Positions 27,899 through 36,892 of a stretch of DNA of 64,000 nt are shown here, one piece after another (position 1 is the first letter of the stretch; every line of letters starts with the position of its first letter). A program made the position numbers and the translations under genes. This DNA comes from Photobacterium toruni (GTDB taxonomy: Bacteria > Pseudomonadota > Gammaproteobacteria > Enterobacterales > Vibrionaceae). Below the pieces are notes generated by a model, which saw nothing but the letters and a program-made list of their open reading frames with translations, searched no databases and was not told the origin of the DNA. The DNA lies in assembly GCF_024529955.1 (NCBI RefSeq), contig NZ_AP024854.1:1116001-1180000 (forward strand), given 5' to 3'.

Positions 27899-28093
27899 AA
27901 CTGATGTAATAATACAAAGTTTCAGTAATAAGGGCTATCGTCAGGACGTTTTTAGTGATGCGAATTTTTTGCAAAAAGTGTAAAGATTAAATTACACATC
28001 TATGATTGGGATCTAATATTACTCTTTTTTTATTAGGTGAGTGATTAGGGTTGTTTTATTTTCTAATAATTAGAATAGTTGCAGGTATTGTAG

Positions 28094-28888
28094 ATGCTAT
28101 GGGATAAAGCTTTAACAGTTGCTAAAGATGCGAGAGACGCACAAGTATTGTTGCCAATTGCGACTAAGAGCTCAGTTGTTTCTGAGCAAGGCATTGATTT
28201 TTTTATAAAGATCATGAATGACAATCTTAATAAAAAAATGCAACAAGGACTAACACAGAGCAATCCATTTTTACCATATGATGAACAAATGTTTGTTGAT
28301 ACTGTAGGGCATGAACATGTGTGTCTATTAAATAAATATCCAATAGAGGAACCCCATTTACTTATTTGTAGTAAAACATTTGTTAATCAGTCCTCCTTAC
28401 TTGATCTTTATGATTTTTCAGCTTGGATACAAGGCATAACATATTCAAATGTATTAGGTTTTTTTAATTCAGCATCAGAAGCAGGTGCGAGTCAACGTCA
28501 TCGACATATGCAACTGATGAAAACGCTGATCCCGTTAGAGACTATGATTGTGGCGGGTAAGTTGCCGTTTCGACATAAATTATTCACTTTTGATCGTATT
28601 AATAGTGAAAAAGTTTATTTTTGTTATTTGGCAGCAATGCATGACTTGGGGTTAACACCCAAAAAGGTTACGTTAAATAGCAATGAGCCTATAGAGTGCT
28701 TACCTTATAATATTTTATTAACTCAGCACTGGATGCTGGTTATCCCTCGGTTAACGAATCATATTGGTGATATTTTTGCTAATGCTTTGAATTACTCGGG
28801 TTGTTTTTTGGTAAAAGATCAACAGCAATATGATTGGCTAATAAAGTATGGTTGCTTACGACTATTAACGGAGTGTGTTAGACCTTAA
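28094..28888 (+). CDS. ATP adenylyltransferase / Ap4A phosphorylase-like protein
   Basis: The 264-residue protein resembles yeast Apa1/Apa2, enzymes of the HIT/GalT superfamily that phosphorolyse diadenosine tetraphosphate to ADP and ATP. Seen are NPFLPYDEQMFVDTVG..HVCLLNKYPI..PHLLICSK (about 56-93), then EAGASQRHRHMQLM (about 133-146) with the H-x-H-x-Q active-site triad, and a C-terminal VIPRL segment. It probably controls alarmone-like dinucleotides or feeds ADP recovery. It is preceded by the structured RNA candidate and converges with the NlpC/P60 gene 19 bp away. Confidence 0.82.
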   Translation: MLWDKALTVAKDARDAQVLLPIATKSSVVSEQGIDFFIKIMNDNLNKKMQQGLTQSNPFLPYDEQMFVDTVGHEHVCLLNKYPIEEPHLLICSKTFVNQSSLLDLYDFSAWIQGITYSNVLGFFNSASEAGASQRHRHMQLMKTLIPLETMIVAGKLPFRHKLFTFDRINSEKVYFCYLAAMHDLGLTPKKVTLNSNEPIECLPYNILLTQHWMLVIPRLTNHIGDIFANALNYSGCFLVKDQQQYDWLIKYGCLRLLTECVRP

Positions 28889-28907
28889 AGTAATAAGGCT
28901 TGGAGTA

Positions 28908-29474
28908 TTAATATTCTTTTTTTGATGGATTAGGCATTCGTATCACCGTCAAAAAACGTTTTGGATAACCACTTTGGTAATAACTGGTTTCGGTGACACC
29001 AAAGTGCTTTTTAGACGATGAGCTATGAATAAATTTAAGTAAACCAGGTTTGATCTCAGTAATAATACCAGCGTGACCAGGCTTTCTTATCTTTAAATTT
29101 GTGCCTGTAAAAACAATAAGATCGCCAACTTTAGCATTTTTTAGTGGTACTGAATTATCAAATAGTTGCGTATAGCTTGCTGTTGTTCTTGGAATTGAAA
29201 TATTAAAATTTTTATAAATATATTGAATGAATCCTGAACAATCAAATCCTTTTGAAGTCATTCCTCCCCAAGCGTAAGGTGTTCCTTTATATTTCTTCGC
29301 GAAAGCAATCATTTTATGTGTATCTATTGTTTTTTTAGTACTCGGTTGACTAATGTTTTTTGTGTTTAATATATTGATTTTTTGAGCTATTGTAGGACTA
29401 GCGCTTACATTAGATTCGAAAAAAATGATAAGTAATAATGATGCAGTAAACATGATTCTATAGGATTTATTCAT
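28908..29474 (-). CDS. NlpC/P60-family cell-wall hydrolase
   Basis: The 188-residue protein has a signal peptide (about residues 1-26, ending ..SNVSA). A C40 peptidase domain fills residues 55-185: GTPYAWGGMTSKGFDCSGF with the catalytic Cys, PRTTASY, VGDLIVF, and the catalytic His in GHAGI. Such enzymes cut the D-Glu-diaminopimelate or related bonds of peptidoglycan stem peptides in the periplasm, as E. coli Spr/MepS does. It is a single gene. Confidence 0.9.
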   Translation of the reverse strand: MNKSYRIMFTASLLLIIFFESNVSASPTIAQKINILNTKNISQPSTKKTIDTHKMIAFAKKYKGTPYAWGGMTSKGFDCSGFIQYIYKNFNISIPRTTASYTQLFDNSVPLKNAKVGDLIVFTGTNLKIRKPGHAGIITEIKPGLLKFIHSSSSKKHFGVTETSYYQSGYPKRFLTVIRMPNPSKKEY

Positions 29475-29683
29475 GGCTGTTATTATTTCTATATTTATAA
29501 AGTTAATATGTATTTATTTTGATAATAAAGGTTTATCTACAGTTTACAATAGATACTAAACATTATTATTATTGATTAATATCAAATTATATTTCAGTGT
29601 TAGGTATAACCTACAGTCATTATTAGTAAATATTAATTTATAATTTTTTAGTGCAGCTCTTAGTTAAATGAGAGTTTTTAACT

Positions 29684-30940
29684 ATGAGTTTTTATATGCC
29701 GTATAAAATATATCAAAAAATATGTTTAGATATGATTAAAAAAATATCAAATAATTTATTAAACACTATTCATTTTTCTTTTTTGTTATTAATATTGTTT
29801 TTTTCAAAAACAACATTAGCAATACCGACCTTAACTATTTGGTCTTCGCATCAGAATCGTGATTTTTTAACATTAGTGATTGATAAATATAAAAAAAACC
29901 ATGATGTTAATATATCAGTTATACAACTTGATCCGTCAGAGGTGAAAGCAGAAATTTTATTAAGTGCTCAAGGTGGGCGTTTACCAGATCTTATTGTTAT
30001 TCCTTCAGATTTTTTGGGATTGCATAAGATGATGAATTTATCCTCTATTCCTCAAGATTGGTATAGAGGTAAGCTTAGTCCAGAAGTAAAAGCTTCTGTA
30101 GAATTAGATGGGAAATATTGGGGAATTCCTCTTATTCAAGGGAATTTTTTATTATTGTATTATAATAAAAAATATGTAAGGCAGCCTGCAACAGATTTTA
30201 GAAATATTATTTTAGAAAAAAAACAATTTTTAGATAAAAATATTATGCCAATGGGGTGGAATTATAATGATATGTATTATTTTGTTCCTTTTTTATCAGC
30301 CTTTAATGGGTGGCCTATCGTCGATGGAAAAATTAAACTGAATACACTAGCAATGGTTGAAGCATTAAAATATTATCATTCGTTGGCTGATCAAGGAGTT
30401 GTTAATCGCGATTGTGATTATCGCTGTTCTCAGTTAGATTTTATTAAAGGTCGAAGTGCATATTCTATTAATGGTGATTGGGCATACAATGATTTAAAAA
30501 TGATGCTTGGAGATAATCTTGGTGTGGCATTATTACCTAAAGTTGATGGTAAAATAATATATCCTATGTCTAGTACATTTGTGTTAGCTTTTCCCCGTGA
30601 TTCAGAGCGTTCAAAAGAGAAGTTGCAAGTAATTAAACACTTTTCTAAGTTTGTTCAACAATTAAGCAATCAGAAAGTTGTGTATAGCAAAACCCATTTG
30701 TTACCAATATCAGCAGCGTATTATAAGCAACTTAAAGCACGAGCTGATGGGGATGATTTAGTTATGTTTAATCAAATGGCATTGACAAAATCGATGCCGT
30801 CAACGATGAATATGGCTATTTCATGGCAGGCTATAGCAATCGGTTTTCAACATTATCAAGCTGGAGCAACAGCAACCTACACAGCTGAATATATGCAGAA
30901 AATGGCGATAAAACAGCTTCAATATTTGGATAATCATTGA
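29684..30940 (+). CDS. Periplasmic solute-binding protein coupled to a diguanylate cyclase
   Basis: The 418-residue protein is a family-1 extracellular solute-binding protein (maltose-binding-like fold): LTIWSSHQNRDFL near the mature N-terminus, LPDLIVIPSDF, the hinge-region YWGIPLIQGNFLLLYYNKKY, and GRSAYSINGDWAY. A signal sequence is clear (membrane segment ending at about residue 47, TTLA). The annotated start has GAGAG upstream; ATG 29732 would give a shorter, more usual signal peptide. No permease or ATPase gene is near. The stop overlaps the start of the cyclase gene in TGATG, so it most likely serves as a ligand sensor for that enzyme, like NspS for MbaA in Vibrio cholerae. The ligand is probably a sugar but is unknown. 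Confidence 0.8.
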   Translation: MSFYMPYKIYQKICLDMIKKISNNLLNTIHFSFLLLILFFSKTTLAIPTLTIWSSHQNRDFLTLVIDKYKKNHDVNISVIQLDPSEVKAEILLSAQGGRLPDLIVIPSDFLGLHKMMNLSSIPQDWYRGKLSPEVKASVELDGKYWGIPLIQGNFLLLYYNKKYVRQPATDFRNIILEKKQFLDKNIMPMGWNYNDMYYFVPFLSAFNGWPIVDGKIKLNTLAMVEALKYYHSLADQGVVNRDCDYRCSQLDFIKGRSAYSINGDWAYNDLKMMLGDNLGVALLPKVDGKIIYPMSSTFVLAFPRDSERSKEKLQVIKHFSKFVQQLSNQKVVYSKTHLLPISAAYYKQLKARADGDDLVMFNQMALTKSMPSTMNMAISWQAIAIGFQHYQAGATATYTAEYMQKMAIKQLQYLDNH

Positions 30941-33075
30941 TGAAATTACGTCTAAAATCATCATTAGCATTGTTAATGTTAATTATTGCTGTTGTGCCTG
31001 CTGCGATTGTCGGCGGGTTACTTTTAAAACAACAATCTGATGTTGAAGAGAATTATCGTATTGATATGCTAAATCGATTATCTCATACTATCGAACAAGA
31101 ATTTGATTATCGTTTTTCATTATTATCAACAAGCTTAGATGTATTATCTCGAGACCGATTATTTGTACAAGCCATAGATAATTTTTTTCTTGCAGGTCAT
31201 GTTAATAACTCTTTAGGAACATTAGTTAGAAATACACCATTAATTCAAGCTGCTTATTTAGTTGATGACCAATGGAATGAAATCGAAAATTATAATGGTA
31301 TCTATGGGCTATCTTCTTTTTTTAAGCTGGAAAATAGTTTTACTCCTCGTATTTCTCAGCATAATAAAAAGGGAAAACAATGGGTATTTTATTATAATGA
31401 TGAAGATCTAATGCCACTTAAATTTAATCCGACACGTCGAGGAATTATTGTTGGTGTTCCTATTTTTCAATCGATGACAAATGGCTTAAAACGTAAACCA
31501 TTAGGATATTTAATTGTTGTTGTACCCATTAAAAATATTATTAAAGTATTACAACCTTATTTAAAAGATGGCGAGCTCGTTGTTTTTACAAATAATCCCA
31601 AAGGAGGTGATAATAAATTGGATGATAAAAATAATATTATTATTTCTCAAGGGGTTATAAATAAACTAACACCAACTATAAATAAAATTATAAATATAAA
31701 GTTAGAAAATAAATATATTTCTGAGCCGATTGAATACACAATGGCAGTATATATAGACAAATATATTGGCAAAAGCCCGTATATTAACTCTCTGAAATAC
31801 ATAACAATATTTGGTGTTATTATTATTTTTCTGTCACTATTTAGTGCTGGTATGATATATCGTTGGATTGCTCGTCCATTAGGTGGACTAATGGAAATTG
31901 TGCGAGCTTATTCTCGAGGTGAATATAAATGCTCAGATGAAGAATTGCGATTTACTGAGTTTGTTATGGTTGAACGCTTAATTCGGACTATGTCAAAAAC
32001 CATTCAGGCTCAAGTTGCTGATTTAGCTGTAACTAATAGTGAGTTAAATGCTGCATATTTAGAAAAAGAGCAAGCTAACTTACAATTAGTTAACTTTAAT
32101 GATCAATTAGAAAGAAAGGTTAAAGAGAAAACATTAGCATTAAGTCATTCATTATTAAGAGAAAAAAACCAACGTTCGATGTTGCAATCATTATTAGCAT
32201 TTAGTCATGATTTACAAGCTGGAAATATTATTGAAACTATAATGACACAGGTTGTTGCCTTATATCCAATGGCCGGTTGGGCGATGAGAACTTATGTTGA
32301 TAATAATAATGTATGGGTGTGTGAAAATATATATAAGGTGGATTTGGATGTAAAGGAAGTGTTACCAGAGAACCATCGTGGTGATTATTATTGTCTACCA
32401 GATGGTGAAAAATATTTACATTGTTTTAAAATAAAGAATAGTCAAAATGATGTTATTGGTGTCATTGTAATGCAATATATGGAATTGCAACATGATGATT
32501 TTGAAATTATTTCACTGTTTATTCGTCAATTTGCGACTGAATTAGAAGGTCGGTTATTAAATGAAGAGTTGGCACGTATTGCGGTTACTGATTCATTAAC
32601 AGGATTAGCAAATAGAAAAGCATTTGATATCAATTTAGAAGAACATATACAATTATTTAATCGTTATCCTGAGCGACATTTTGGCCTGTTTATATTGGAT
32701 GTTAATGGTCTTAAACGAGCAAATGATTGTTATGGCCATAGCATGGGGGATACATTATTAATAGAGACCAGTCGGTTATTAGTGGAAACCTGTCGTTTAA
32801 CCGATAAAGTTTACCGTCTTGGTGGTGATGAATTTGCAATTATTGTAGAGGCTGGAAATTGTGATAGTTGTGATGTTTTATGGCATCGATTAGAAAAGGT
32901 ACGCGCTCAAATTAATTATGCATGTCTACCTGATGGAAAGCGGGTTGAAATTAATTTTGCTATTGGATATGCCAGTACCTATCAATATTCAGCAGAGCAA
33001 ATTAGTTTAGTTGCAGATAAAGCAATGTATAAAGATAAGCGTTATTTCTATGAAAAAATGGGTATTAAAAGATAA
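30940..33075 (+). CDS. Membrane-bound diguanylate cyclase (GGDEF)
   Basis: The 711-residue protein has an N-terminal membrane segment (about 8-30), a periplasmic sensor region (about 31-285, Cache-like by position), a second membrane segment (about 288-308), a HAMP-like linker beginning RWIARPLGGLMEIV, a coiled coil (about 350-405), a GAF-like region (about 415-540), and a C-terminal GGDEF domain. The catalytic GGDEF is at 628-632, and RLTD five residues before it is a classic inhibitory I-site, so the enzyme should make cyclic di-GMP and be feedback inhibited. No EAL domain is present. Its ATG overlaps the stop of the binding-protein gene. Confidence 0.9.
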   Translation: MKLRLKSSLALLMLIIAVVPAAIVGGLLLKQQSDVEENYRIDMLNRLSHTIEQEFDYRFSLLSTSLDVLSRDRLFVQAIDNFFLAGHVNNSLGTLVRNTPLIQAAYLVDDQWNEIENYNGIYGLSSFFKLENSFTPRISQHNKKGKQWVFYYNDEDLMPLKFNPTRRGIIVGVPIFQSMTNGLKRKPLGYLIVVVPIKNIIKVLQPYLKDGELVVFTNNPKGGDNKLDDKNNIIISQGVINKLTPTINKIINIKLENKYISEPIEYTMAVYIDKYIGKSPYINSLKYITIFGVIIIFLSLFSAGMIYRWIARPLGGLMEIVRAYSRGEYKCSDEELRFTEFVMVERLIRTMSKTIQAQVADLAVTNSELNAAYLEKEQANLQLVNFNDQLERKVKEKTLALSHSLLREKNQRSMLQSLLAFSHDLQAGNIIETIMTQVVALYPMAGWAMRTYVDNNNVWVCENIYKVDLDVKEVLPENHRGDYYCLPDGEKYLHCFKIKNSQNDVIGVIVMQYMELQHDDFEIISLFIRQFATELEGRLLNEELARIAVTDSLTGLANRKAFDINLEEHIQLFNRYPERHFGLFILDVNGLKRANDCYGHSMGDTLLIETSRLLVETCRLTDKVYRLGGDEFAIIVEAGNCDSCDVLWHRLEKVRAQINYACLPDGKRVEINFAIGYASTYQYSAEQISLVADKAMYKDKRYFYEKMGIKR

Positions 33076-33133
33076 TAATATAACCACTGCAATATAAAAA
33101 ATAGTGCAGTGGTTTTAATCAAATGTAGACTGG

Positions 33134-33607
33134 CTATTTATGATTCGAGTAATTATCACCTTTAGCCATTCGATCATATAAAATCACATTCACAGCAGCG
33201 GCAAGGTTCATACAACCTTTAGTTGGAACGTAAATAGTTTCACGACAAAAATCGGTGATATCTTTTTTTAATGTACCATCTTCTGGGCCAAAAATATAAA
33301 ACGCACGTCTGGGATGTTTATATTCTGGTAGTGGCTTCGCATCATCAATTAAATCAACAGCGACGGGCACACAGCCTACAGGAATAATTGCTTTTAGATC
33401 TTCAACACCAATTAATGGAATATCAAGCGCAACATTTTTGGTATCAGTACAAAATTGCGCAGCATGGTCATAACGAGTGCCAGTATAAAAGACAGAGTTG
33501 ACACCATAACAACCCGCAGCTCGCATAACTGATCCTACGTTTTCAGGTGTTTTGGGATTAAAAAGGCCTACGCAAGAGTAACCCTGACTTTTTTTGCTCA
33601 TATGCAC
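33134..33607 (-). CDS. SpoU/TrmH-family RNA methyltransferase
   Basis: The 157-residue protein contains only the knotted SpoU methyltransferase domain: motif 1 NPKTPENVGSVMRAAGCYG, motif 2 AFYIFGPEDGTL, motif 3 CMNLAAAVNVILYDRM. These form the trefoil knot that binds S-adenosylmethionine. The enzyme should methylate a ribose 2'-OH in tRNA or rRNA. The size is like TrmL, but the sequence is not close enough to assign the target. ATG 33607 or ATG 33601 may be the start. Confidence 0.88.
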   Translation of the reverse strand: MHMSKKSQGYSCVGLFNPKTPENVGSVMRAAGCYGVNSVFYTGTRYDHAAQFCTDTKNVALDIPLIGVEDLKAIIPVGCVPVAVDLIDDAKPLPEYKHPRRAFYIFGPEDGTLKKDITDFCRETIYVPTKGCMNLAAAVNVILYDRMAKGDNYSNHK

Positions 33608-33686
33608 ATCTACTTTAGAAATTGAGGCGTGATTGTATACCTAAAGGCGATATTTTTGCAGTAGGTATGGTGAGTTAGGTGAGAAT

Positions 33687-33714
33687 AAAACAGGAACTTA
33701 GGCTCCTGTTTTTA
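33687..33714. terminator. Bidirectional terminator of the SEC-C gene
   Basis: AAAACAGGA and TCCTGTTTT flank a short loop, giving a T-run on both strands. It lies just after the SEC-C gene stop on the minus strand. Confidence 0.8.
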
Positions 33715-33723
33715 TTTGTGGGG

Positions 33724-34059
33724 TTATTTACCGCAACATTTCTTGTATTTATTACCACTGCCACATGAGCAAGGATCATTACGATTAGGTGTTTTATCAA
33801 ATGTTGTTGTGATTGGTTTGTTTAACGTTGCTGTAAGTTCTGCGATATCTTCAACAGCATTAGCGTCTACTGTAATAGTTGCAAAAAGCTGTTGTTCTGC
33901 AAGTTGCACTTCTAGTTCTTGTTGACGTTCTTCTGAGTTCACAGTTAATGTGAGTGGGTTGGTTTCCGTGCCCAGTTTAGTTTCGCGCTTCGTATTGTAG
34001 CCACAGCTGCTGTGTTTTGGCTTCTTTTCGATGCGACCTTTATAGAAAAATTTAGACAT
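33724..34059 (-). CDS. SEC-C metal-binding protein, PBPRA1643 family
   Basis: The 111-residue protein starts MSKFFYKGRIEKK and ends with a SEC-C motif (NDPCSCGSGNKYKKCCGK: CxCx8CC), which binds zinc and is also found at the SecA C-terminus. The family is a small conserved group in Vibrionaceae and relatives and has no known function. Between the ends is a Glu/Gln-rich helix (about 43-60). It is a single gene bounded by a terminator. Confidence 0.85.
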   Translation of the reverse strand: MSKFFYKGRIEKKPKHSSCGYNTKRETKLGTETNPLTLTVNSEERQQELEVQLAEQQLFATITVDANAVEDIAELTATLNKPITTTFDKTPNRNDPCSCGSGNKYKKCCGK

Positions 34060-34121
34060 GGGATAACCTACTTACTATGAAATATTAGCATTCTTATTAT
34101 TTAATAAGTGCGCTCAATAAC

Positions 34122-34148
34122 GAAAAAGCCACCAAAAGTAAGGTGGCT
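34122..34148 (-). terminator. Orphan intrinsic terminator, minus strand
   Basis: AGCCACC and GGTGGCT form a 7-bp stem with an 8-nt loop, followed on the minus strand by five T. It lies upstream of the SEC-C gene, and no recognised minus-strand gene ends here; see the interval 34149-34362. Confidence 0.75.
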
Positions 34149-34264
34149 GAAATTGCGGGCATAATAACCGCCATTGTGTTGCTTATCAAGTATTGTGCAG
34201 ATGCTGTAGTAATAAAATATGCTCAAAAATGTAGCAGACGATGTTTGATTCTCTACCTATATTC

Positions 34265-34280
34265 AAGTAATCGATTGCAT
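34265..34280. promoter_or_regulatory. Candidate PurR box in the gap before zwf
   Basis: AAGTAATCGATTGCAT fits the PurR consensus in 11 of 12 fixed positions. On the plus strand a TATATT (34258-34263) sits directly before it, so the box would cover a transcription start near 34270, the same geometry as for nupC and the NRAMP-related gene. The -35 region is poor. Confidence 0.45.
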
Positions 34281-34391
34281 TGACCTGAAATTATCTTCAC
34301 ACTTAGGCTGTTAATAGAACTCAGTTATGTGTAGTCAGGCGTTAAATTTAACTATATCAATGAAAAAACCTATCAAATTAATAGGTTTTTT
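34270..34391 (+). ncRNA. Candidate small RNA, about 120 nt
   Basis: The 605-bp gap between the SEC-C gene and zwf holds no convincing reading frame. A transcript starting near the PurR-like box and ending at the terminator 34363-34391 would be about 120 nt long. The opposite strand also has a terminator (34122-34148), so the RNA might instead run leftward. No homologue recognised; expression is an inference. The remaining 34392-34664 is the zwf leader and promoter region, in which I see nothing distinct. Confidence 0.3.
34363..34391. terminator. Bidirectional intrinsic terminator before zwf
   Basis: AAAAAACCTAT pairs perfectly with ATAGGTTTTTT (11 bp, loop of 7 nt). The ends give T6 on either strand. 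It is about 270 bp upstream of zwf. Confidence 0.8.
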
Positions 34392-34664
34392 CGTCTATCA
34401 CTGTTGCTAATAATCGTTAATATACACAATATGGAAACAGTAAACGGTATAAAATTAGCTGATATGTTAATACATTAGCAATAAATGCTACAGACTGGAT
34501 TTACTAATTGGCTGAAATGATAATTAAGGTATAACAAAAATTTTCACTTTTTATCTCGAAAAAATAGAGAACAAATTGAAAATTACGGCATAATGAGGCC
34601 CGTTATACCAAGCAATTGATTGCTATACCAGGTCGAATGATCTGTAAATAAATGGGAACATTAC

Positions 34665-36164
34665 ATGGTTAAACCAGAAAATAACGCAATTGTGATTTTT
34701 GGTGCGTCAGGCGATTTGACTCATCGAAAATTAATCCCTGCGTTCTATCACTTATACGCTAACGGTTTATTGCCAGAAGATTTCGCAATTTTAGGTGTTA
34801 GTCGCACGGCATATAGCGATCAAGAATTTCGAGATAAGCTTCGTTCTGCATTAGAAGAAAATGAAAAAACAGATGCAGCAATATTAACGAAGTTTTGTCA
34901 GCATTTATATTATCAAGCATTAAACACCTCTGATGCAGAGCAATACGCAGTATTAAAACAGCGTTTAGATATATTTAAAGATACTCATCATACTCAAGGT
35001 AATGCGGTTTTTTATCTTGCAACACCACCTAGCCTTTATGGCGTTATTCCTGAGTGTCTTGCTGCTCATGGTCTTAACGATGAAGCTGACGGTTGGAAAA
35101 ATCTGATTGTTGAAAAGCCATTTGGGTATGATCTTGAATCAGCTATTTCTTTAGATAAGCAGATTCATGCTTGTTTCCAAGAGCATCAAATTTACCGTAT
35201 TGACCATTATCTAGGTAAAGAAACGGTACAAAATTTATTAGTTTTCCGTTTTGCTAATGGTATGTTTGAACCATTATGGAATCGTAATTTTATTGATTAC
35301 GTTGAAATTACTGCATCTGAAGCTTTAGGTGTTGAAGATCGTGGTGGCTATTACGATGGTGCGGGTGCTGTACGTGATATGTTCCAAAACCACTTATTAC
35401 AAGTATTAGCGATGGTGGGCATGGAGTCTCCTGCGGCTATTAACGCTGATTCTATTCGTGATGAAGTCGTTAAAGTGATGCAAAGCTTTAAACCTTTATC
35501 CGAAGATGATCTGACTAACAATTTAGTTTTAGGTCAATACACTGAATCTGATGTTCGCGGCAAGCATTTAGCAGGCTATCGTCAAGAGCATGGTGTTGAT
35601 GATGAATCTCGAACTGAAACATATGTTGGCATGAAAATGTTTATCGAGAACTGGCGTTGGAATGGTGTACCGTTCTACGTTCGTACAGGTAAGCGATTAC
35701 CAACACGTGTGACAGAAGTTGTTATTCATTTTAAGAAAACACCGCATCCAGTCTTTGGCGCAAATGCACCTGAGAATAAATTAATCATTCGTATTCAACC
35801 GGATGAAGGTATCTTAATGAGCTTCGGCCTTAAAAAACCAGGGGCTGGCTTTGAATCTCAAGAAGTGTCAATGGACTTCCATTATGACAAACTTGAATCA
35901 ATGAATATGCTGACTGCGTACGAGCGTTTATTATTAGATTGCATGAAACAAGATGCAACGTTATTTGCTCGTACTGATGCAGTAAAAGCGTGTTGGAAAT
36001 TTGTTCAACCAATTCTTGATCATAAAGAACAACCTGAACATCTATTTGGTTATGCAGCAGGTACATGGGGACCAAAAGAAGCTGATGAGCTTTTAATTAA
36101 TGATGGTCGTCAATGGCGTTTTCCATGTAAGAACTTAGCTAATACGGATTATTGTGAGTTATAA
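34665..36164 (+). CDS. zwf: Glucose-6-phosphate 1-dehydrogenase
   Basis: The 499-residue enzyme oxidises glucose-6-phosphate to 6-phosphogluconolactone and makes NADPH. Seen are the nucleotide-binding start [19 protein letters not shown], the EKPFGYD segment, and the active-site [13 protein letters not shown]. Length is that of E. coli Zwf (491). It is the first gene of zwf-pgl-gnd, covering the oxidative pentose phosphate pathway; pgl starts one base after its stop. Confidence 0.97.
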   Translation: MVKPENNAIVIFGASGDLTHRKLIPAFYHLYANGLLPEDFAILGVSRTAYSDQEFRDKLRSALEENEKTDAAILTKFCQHLYYQALNTSDAEQYAVLKQRLDIFKDTHHTQGNAVFYLATPPSLYGVIPECLAAHGLNDEADGWKNLIVEKPFGYDLESAISLDKQIHACFQEHQIYRIDHYLGKETVQNLLVFRFANGMFEPLWNRNFIDYVEITASEALGVEDRGGYYDGAGAVRDMFQNHLLQVLAMVGMESPAAINADSIRDEVVKVMQSFKPLSEDDLTNNLVLGQYTESDVRGKHLAGYRQEHGVDDESRTETYVGMKMFIENWRWNGVPFYVRTGKRLPTRVTEVVIHFKKTPHPVFGANAPENKLIIRIQPDEGILMSFGLKKPGAGFESQEVSMDFHYDKLESMNMLTAYERLLLDCMKQDATLFARTDAVKACWKFVQPILDHKEQPEHLFGYAAGTWGPKEADELLINDGRQWRFPCKNLANTDYCEL

Positions 36165-36165
36165 C

Positions 36166-36891
36166 ATGCTTAATTATAAAGTGTTTGATACCCCGCAAGA
36201 TGTGGTTATTTCACTTGCTAAAACCATGCAAGCGATGAGTCAGCAAGATCATGCCGTACATATTTCATTATCTGGTGGTAGTACACCTAAATTATTGTTT
36301 AACGTATTAGCGCAGATGCCTTTTGCGAACAATATTCAATGGAATAATCTTCATTTTTGGTGGGGTGATGAGCGTTGTGTTGCACCAACCGATGCTGAAA
36401 GTAATTTCGGTGAAGCGAATGAGCTGCTGTTTAAACATATCGCGATCCCTGCTGAAAATATTCATCGTATTCGTGGTGAAGCAGAACCCGTTGCTGAATG
36501 CGCCCGTTTTGCAGCTGAAATGGATGCAGTGATTCCACACCGTAATGGTTTGCCAGCCTTTGATTGGATTTTACTGGGCATGGGGGGTGATGGCCATACT
36601 GCGTCTTTATTTCCACATCAAACTGATTTTGATGATCCTGCATTAGCAGTGATTGCCACTCAGCCACAAAGCGGTCAATTACGTATTTCAAAAACAGCAC
36701 GTTTACTTGAAAATGCAGATCGCATTACTTATTTGGTATTGGGTGAAGGTAAGGCTGAAGTCTTACATGAAATAAATAGTTTACCGGCAGCAGAGTTAGT
36801 TTACCCTGCGGCAAAAATTAAAGCGTCTCATGGCGAAACAGAATGGTATTTAGATGCAGCAGCGGCAAAACTGCTTGCACAAGGAGAATAA
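36166..36891 (+). CDS. pgl: 6-phosphogluconolactonase
   Basis: The 241-residue enzyme hydrolyses 6-phosphogluconolactone. It has the sugar-phosphate isomerase-like motifs LSGGSTPKLLFNVLA (about 29-43), WWGDERCVAPTDAESNFG and LLGMGGDGHTASLFP. It is the short DevB-type enzyme, not the E. coli YbhE beta-propeller type. ATG 36166 comes one base after the zwf stop, and gnd starts one base after its own stop, so the three are tightly coupled. Confidence 0.96.
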   Translation: MLNYKVFDTPQDVVISLAKTMQAMSQQDHAVHISLSGGSTPKLLFNVLAQMPFANNIQWNNLHFWWGDERCVAPTDAESNFGEANELLFKHIAIPAENIHRIRGEAEPVAECARFAAEMDAVIPHRNGLPAFDWILLGMGGDGHTASLFPHQTDFDDPALAVIATQPQSGQLRISKTARLLENADRITYLVLGEGKAEVLHEINSLPAAELVYPAAKIKASHGETEWYLDAAAAKLLAQGE

Positions 36892-36892
36892 T

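Noticed and set aside
34097..34174. 25-residue hydrophobic frame on the minus strand running through the terminator before the SEC-C gene
   Set aside because: No ribosome binding site, and the frame uses the terminator hairpin as coding sequence; more likely chance.
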